From: Chryseobacterium daeguense DSM 19388
GTDB taxonomy: Bacteria; Bacteroidota; Bacteroidia; Flavobacteriales; Weeksellaceae
DNA length: 64,000 nt
Direction of reading: 5' to 3'
NCBI RefSeq assembly: GCF_000430825.1
Contig: NZ_AUMT01000012.1
Location: forward strand, 89,887 to 153,886
Shown in pieces: positions 60,749 to 64,000 of this stretch (position 1 is the stretch's first letter; the number at the start of each line of letters is the position of its first letter). The notes below the pieces were generated by a model. That model saw nothing but the letters and a program-made list of their open reading frames with translations, was not told the DNA's origin and searched no databases. Both the position numbers and the translations under genes were made by a program.

Positions 60749-62734
60749 ATGACATTTCAGGAACAGATACAGCAGGGCATTCCGAACCACTTGCCACAGC
60801 CGAAACCATACGAAACCAATATCAACCACGCTCCGAAGCGTAAGGAGATTTTAGGAGAGGAAGAAAAAAAATTAGCTTTAAAGAATGCTTTACGATATTT
60901 TGAACCTCGGTTTCATGCGGAATTATTACCGGAATTCAGGGAAGAATTAGAGAAATATGGTAGAATTTATATGTATCGTTTTCGTCCGGATTATGAAATG
61001 AAGGCAAGGCCAATTTCAGAATACCCCGGAAAATCTGAGCAGGCAAAAGCGATTATGCTGATGATTCAGAACAATCTGGATTATGCGGTGGCTCAGCATC
61101 CTCATGAACTTATCACGTACGGTGGAAACGGGGCGGTTTTCTCCAACTGGGCACAGTATCTTTTAACCATGAAATATCTTTCGGAAATGTCTGATGAGCA
61201 GACTTTAGTGATGTATTCCGGGCATCCGATGGGGCTTTTCCCGTCTCATAAAGATGCGCCGAGAGTAGTGGTTACCAACGGAATGATGATCCCGAATTAT
61301 TCCAGACCGGATGACTGGGAAAAATTCAATGCGCTGGGTGTTACACAGTACGGGCAGATGACTGCCGGAAGCTATATGTACATCGGCCCGCAGGGAATTG
61401 TTCACGGGACTACAATTACAGTTTTAAATGCTTTCAGAAAAATAAATAAAGAACCTAAGGGCGGATTGTTCGTGACCTCAGGTTTAGGCGGAATGAGCGG
61501 TGCGCAGCCGAAAGCCGGAAATATCGCGGGCTGCGTTACGGTTTGTGCAGAAGTGAACCCGAAGATTACAAAAATCCGTCACGATCAAAAATGGGTGAAT
61601 GAAATTCATGAAAACCTTGATGAACTGGTTCAAAGAGTGAGAAAAGCACAGGAAAATAAGGAAACAGTTTCTCTGGCTTATCTGGGAAATATTGTTGAGG
61701 TTTGGGAAAAATTTGATCAGGAAAATGTGAGGATTGATATTGGTTCAGATCAGACTTCACTTCACAATCCTTGGGCGGGAGGATATTACCCGGTTGGACA
61801 AAGCTTTGAGGAGTCTAACACCATGATGGCAGAAAATCCGGAATTATTCAAGGAAAAAGTTCAGGAAAGCTTAAGAAGACACGCAGAAGCCATCAACAAA
61901 CATACAGAAAAAGGAACCTATTTCTTTGATTACGGAAATGCATTCCTGTTGGAAGCATCCAGGGCAGGAGCCGATGTAATGGCGGAAAACCCTACACTGG
62001 GAAGAGAATTCAGATATCCTAGCTATGTTCAGGATATTATGGGGCCAATGTGTTTTGATTACGGTTTCGGGCCGTTCCGTTGGGTTTGTACGAGCGGAAA
62101 GCCGGAAGATTTACAGAAAACCGATGAAATTGCCTGTCAGATCCTGGAAGAAATCCAGCAGAATTCTCCGGAAGAAATTCAGCAGCAGATGAAGGATAAT
62201 ATTCAGTGGATCAAAGGTGCGCAGGAAAATAAGCTGGTTGTAGGTTCACAAGCCAGAATTTTATATGCTGATGCGGAAGGAAGAATGAAAATTGCGGAAG
62301 CCTTCAACAAAGCCATTAAAAACGGGGAAATCGGGCCGGTGGTTCTGGGAAGGGATCATCATGATGTTTCAGGGACGGATTCGCCGTACAGGGAGACTTC
62401 CAATATCTATGACGGTTCCAGATTTACGGCAGATATGGCGATCCACAACGTAATTGGCGACAGTTTCCGTGGAGCAACCTGGGTTTCTATCCATAATGGC
62501 GGCGGTGTCGGTTGGGGAGAAGTGATCAACGGTGGTTTCGGAATGTTACTTGATGGAAGCGATGATGCCGACAGAAGATTAAAATCCATGCTGTTCTGGG
62601 ACGTAAACAACGGAATCTCCAGACGAAGCTGGGCCAGAAACGAAGGCGCCGTTTTCGCCATCAAAAGAGCCATGGAAGCAGAACCCAATCTGAAAGTAAC
62701 GCTTCCGAATTTTGTAGACGAGAATTTGTTTTAA
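60749..62734 (+). CDS. hutU: Urocanate hydratase
   Basis: From the ATG at 60749 the enzyme has 661 residues. An upstream in-frame ATG at 60662 would add 29 residues of poor coding character. It converts urocanate to imidazolonepropionate in histidine degradation, using tightly bound NAD. Conserved blocks include HPHELITYGGNGAVFSNWAQ, MYSGHPMGLFP, GGMSGAQPKAGNIAGC with the NAD-binding Gly-rich loop, and GVGWGEVINGGFGM near the C-terminus. This is the longer form usual in Bacteroidota. No other hut gene is nearby. Confidence 0.93.
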   Translation: MTFQEQIQQGIPNHLPQPKPYETNINHAPKRKEILGEEEKKLALKNALRYFEPRFHAELLPEFREELEKYGRIYMYRFRPDYEMKARPISEYPGKSEQAKAIMLMIQNNLDYAVAQHPHELITYGGNGAVFSNWAQYLLTMKYLSEMSDEQTLVMYSGHPMGLFPSHKDAPRVVVTNGMMIPNYSRPDDWEKFNALGVTQYGQMTAGSYMYIGPQGIVHGTTITVLNAFRKINKEPKGGLFVTSGLGGMSGAQPKAGNIAGCVTVCAEVNPKITKIRHDQKWVNEIHENLDELVQRVRKAQENKETVSLAYLGNIVEVWEKFDQENVRIDIGSDQTSLHNPWAGGYYPVGQSFEESNTMMAENPELFKEKVQESLRRHAEAINKHTEKGTYFFDYGNAFLLEASRAGADVMAENPTLGREFRYPSYVQDIMGPMCFDYGFGPFRWVCTSGKPEDLQKTDEIACQILEEIQQNSPEEIQQQMKDNIQWIKGAQENKLVVGSQARILYADAEGRMKIAEAFNKAIKNGEIGPVVLGRDHHDVSGTDSPYRETSNIYDGSRFTADMAIHNVIGDSFRGATWVSIHNGGGVGWGEVINGGFGMLLDGSDDADRRLKSMLFWDVNNGISRRSWARNEGAVFAIKRAMEAEPNLKVTLPNFVDENLF

Positions 62735-62739
62735 CACCA

Positions 62740-62775
62740 CTTTGTCAAAGTTTAAAATCTTTAAAGTTTTGAAAT
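62740..62775. repeat. Decayed copy of the GTCAA palindrome
   Basis: The left arm CTTTGTCAAAG is intact; the right side (CTTTAAAGTTTTG) has lost the symmetry. Compare 37517-37546. Confidence 0.4.
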
Positions 62776-62808
62776 AGGAAAACCTGCCGTAAGGCAGGTT
62801 TTCCCTAT
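62774..62808. terminator. Terminator between hutU and the converging DUF6119-like fragment
   Basis: ATAGGAAAACCTGCC-GTAA-GGCAGGTTTTCCCTAT forms a 15-bp stem with one extra base. It can stop transcription from both sides. Confidence 0.75.
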
Positions 62809-62825
62809 ATGAGCTTTATAAACAA

Positions 62826-63643
62826 TTATTTTTCTAATTGTAAAATCTGAAAATTCACTCCTAAATTTCTCATATTTTTAGATAATTCAACCAATGTAAA
62901 TTTCGCAATATTAGAATCAAATTTACTAATTTCATTAGCTAAACTTCTACCACTATCAGAAGTATCTAAAACTGCTAATACAAATATAAATTTTTTACCT
63001 TGCAATTTATTAATAAACTGTTTTTTAGTAACAGTTCCGAATTGTTTTTTTGCATTTTTAGAATAATCTGAATTTCCATTATTACCTTTTACAAGATCAT
63101 AAAGTCCTTCAAGATATTTATAATTATTCTTTACATCTTCAAAGATTTTTCTTGATGCTATATAAACTTGATTACATAAATCTCGCATAGAATTATCAAA
63201 TCCCTTTTTTATATGATAAAAATAAACTTCATCTTTTTCAATTTTTAAAACATCACATACTTCAATATTCAAATAAGTAAATTTATCAAAAACGTATGTA
63301 TTTGGTTTTTTTAAGTAACTAGCATTATAGGTATTTTCTGAAGAGCCTATCCATTTACGAAGTGTTGGACCAGTATAAACATTTTCTATTAGAAAATAGG
63401 ATGTCTGTTCATTAATAGTATCAATAAAAGACTTTTTTATTTGGTACCAGTCTTTTTCAAGTAAGAAATAATTTTTACCATTATAAATTATTTCTGAGCA
63501 AAAGTGACTAGAAAGATTTTCATATGTTAATGTAATATCATTTTCATCAAATGTTTCTAATGTTGCAGATTCTATAATTTTTTTGAATTCATCATATTTC
63601 AATGAATCTCCACAAGTTTTAATTATTTCTACTATTACTGACT
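62826..63643 (-). pseudogene. C-terminal part of a DUF6119/TIGR04141-like gene, cut by an IS
   Basis: The frame (to 63671) starts inside the IS left end; native sequence is 62826-63643, about 271 residues. It has the C-terminal features of the sporadically distributed TIGR04141/DUF6119 family: NTYVFDKFTYLNIEVCDVL, KDEVYFYHIKKGFDNSMRDL, QVYIASRKIFED and a closing half with KFIFVLAVLD. Full members are roughly 500-600 residues, so the N-terminal half lies beyond the IS, outside the window. It is more AT-rich than the housekeeping genes. The family is found in variable, often defence-related, islands; its activity is not established. Confidence 0.65.
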
Positions 63644-64000
63644 TGGAGTTGCTAACTTTGTTAGGACACAATTCTTATACTCTTTATCTTTAAGAGTATG
63701 AAAAAGATCAGAAAAAATTACAGTCTATAGTTTAAGATCCAAGCAGTATCTTTAAGTGAGCAGCGAGGCAATGTATCCTCGGTAGCTGAAGAATTTGGGA
63801 TCTGTAAAGAAAGTCTCGTTAATTGGCGAAAACTTCACAAAGAAGGTAAACTTAGCAAGGAAAAACAAATATCCTCTGATCCAATAAGGGAAGAGTTATT
63901 GAGACTTCGCAAAGAACTGGAAGAAACAAAGCTTGAACGTGATATCTTAAAAAAGGCGGTAGGCATCTTCTCCAAGAGAGAGGGGTAAGATATAAATTTA
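63644..64000 (+). mobile_element. IS3-family insertion sequence, left part (continues past window)
   Basis: The left end starts TGGAGTTGCTAACTTTG. Directly before the orfA ATG is an 8-bp stem-loop (ATACTCTT-TATCTTT-AAGAGTAT), a position where IS3-type elements often hide the start from read-through transcripts. orfA follows, with an A6G slippery sequence at 63949-63955 in the correct frame for -1 frameshifting into orfB. The right end is outside the window. It is inserted in the DUF6119-like gene. Confidence 0.8.
63698..63988 (+). pseudogene. IS3-family transposase OrfA with an early TAG
   Basis: The frame from 63698 reads MKKIRKNYSL, then TAG at 63728-63730, then FKIQAVSLSEQRGNVSSVA, EFGICKESLVNWRKLHKEGK and a leucine-zipper-like LLRLRKELEETKLERDILKK to TAA at 63986. 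This is a typical helix-turn-helix OrfA, and one base (GAG or CAG to TAG) explains the stop. Unless translation restarts downstream, this copy makes no functional OrfA. The slippery A6G for OrfAB fusion is intact. Confidence 0.8.

Overview
The window looks like a chromosomal segment of a flavobacterium close to Chryseobacterium (Bacteroidota). The evidence is low GC, SusC/SusD proteins, a C-terminal type IX secretion sorting domain, promoters of the TTTG-N19/20-TAnnTTTG type, signal peptides that almost always cleave before Gln, a CIA/CGA-like class A beta-lactamase, and recF, dnaN, pheT and purL in a housekeeping background. No rRNA, tRNA or CRISPR array was recognised.

Layout. 1-4 kb: a Gcr-type 'site-specific recombinase' membrane protein, then a minus-strand operon of a UbiA-like membrane protein, recF and a DUF721/DciA-like gene. 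4-10.5 kb: a very large alpha-2-macroglobulin (one apparent single-base frameshift) followed by ecotin, two broad-range protease inhibitors in one transcript. 10.6-17.7 kb: small stress or metabolism proteins (DUF1569, two VOC proteins, two SRPBCC proteins), DUF2490, a bestrophin and a CPA1 Na+/H+ antiporter. 17.8-23.1 kb: tandem glutaminyl cyclases, a deoxynucleoside kinase, an ArsC-like protein, DUF493 and DUF4197. 23.5-34.9 kb: a polysaccharide utilisation locus with SusC, SusD, a LamG lipoprotein, two GH144-type enzymes, an esterase-like hydrolase and a GH3 beta-glucosidase. Its enzyme set fits beta-1,2-glucan: lipoprotein GH144 enzymes would cut the chain, SusCD would import fragments and GH3 would release glucose.

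35-44 kb: two tandem secreted small proteins, purB, a WG-repeat protein, purL, a terminator ending in a 39-base T run, a LamG/T9SS-sorted protein, an orphan barstar-like gene and a GGCT-like gene. 44.26-45.93 kb: a 1.67-kb element with perfect 29-bp inverted terminal repeats. It holds a truncated IS1595-type transposase, a small membrane protein, several tiny ORFs and an 89-bp near-perfect palindrome built from the end of an IS3-type element. 46-54 kb: GyrI-like, diacylglycerol kinase, dnaN, an intergenic mosaic of dispersed repeats, pheT, a META lipoprotein, 3-hydroxybutyryl-CoA dehydrogenase and a class A beta-lactamase. 54-62.7 kb: a GH5 enzyme with a C-terminal CBM-like domain, a Gfo/Idh/MocA oxidoreductase, pcm, DUF1801, a frameshifted D-2-hydroxyacid dehydrogenase and urocanate hydratase. 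62.8-64 kb: a DUF6119/TIGR04141-like gene cut by an IS3-family element whose left end matches the palindrome at 45 kb.

Three genes carry apparent single-base frameshifts, each repairable by changing an A-run by one base. Together with the 39-base T tract this suggests either residual sequencing indels or homopolymer slippage. Several families of dispersed palindromic intergenic repeats occur two or three times each. Family assignments come from reading the sequence and remembered motifs; no database search was run.
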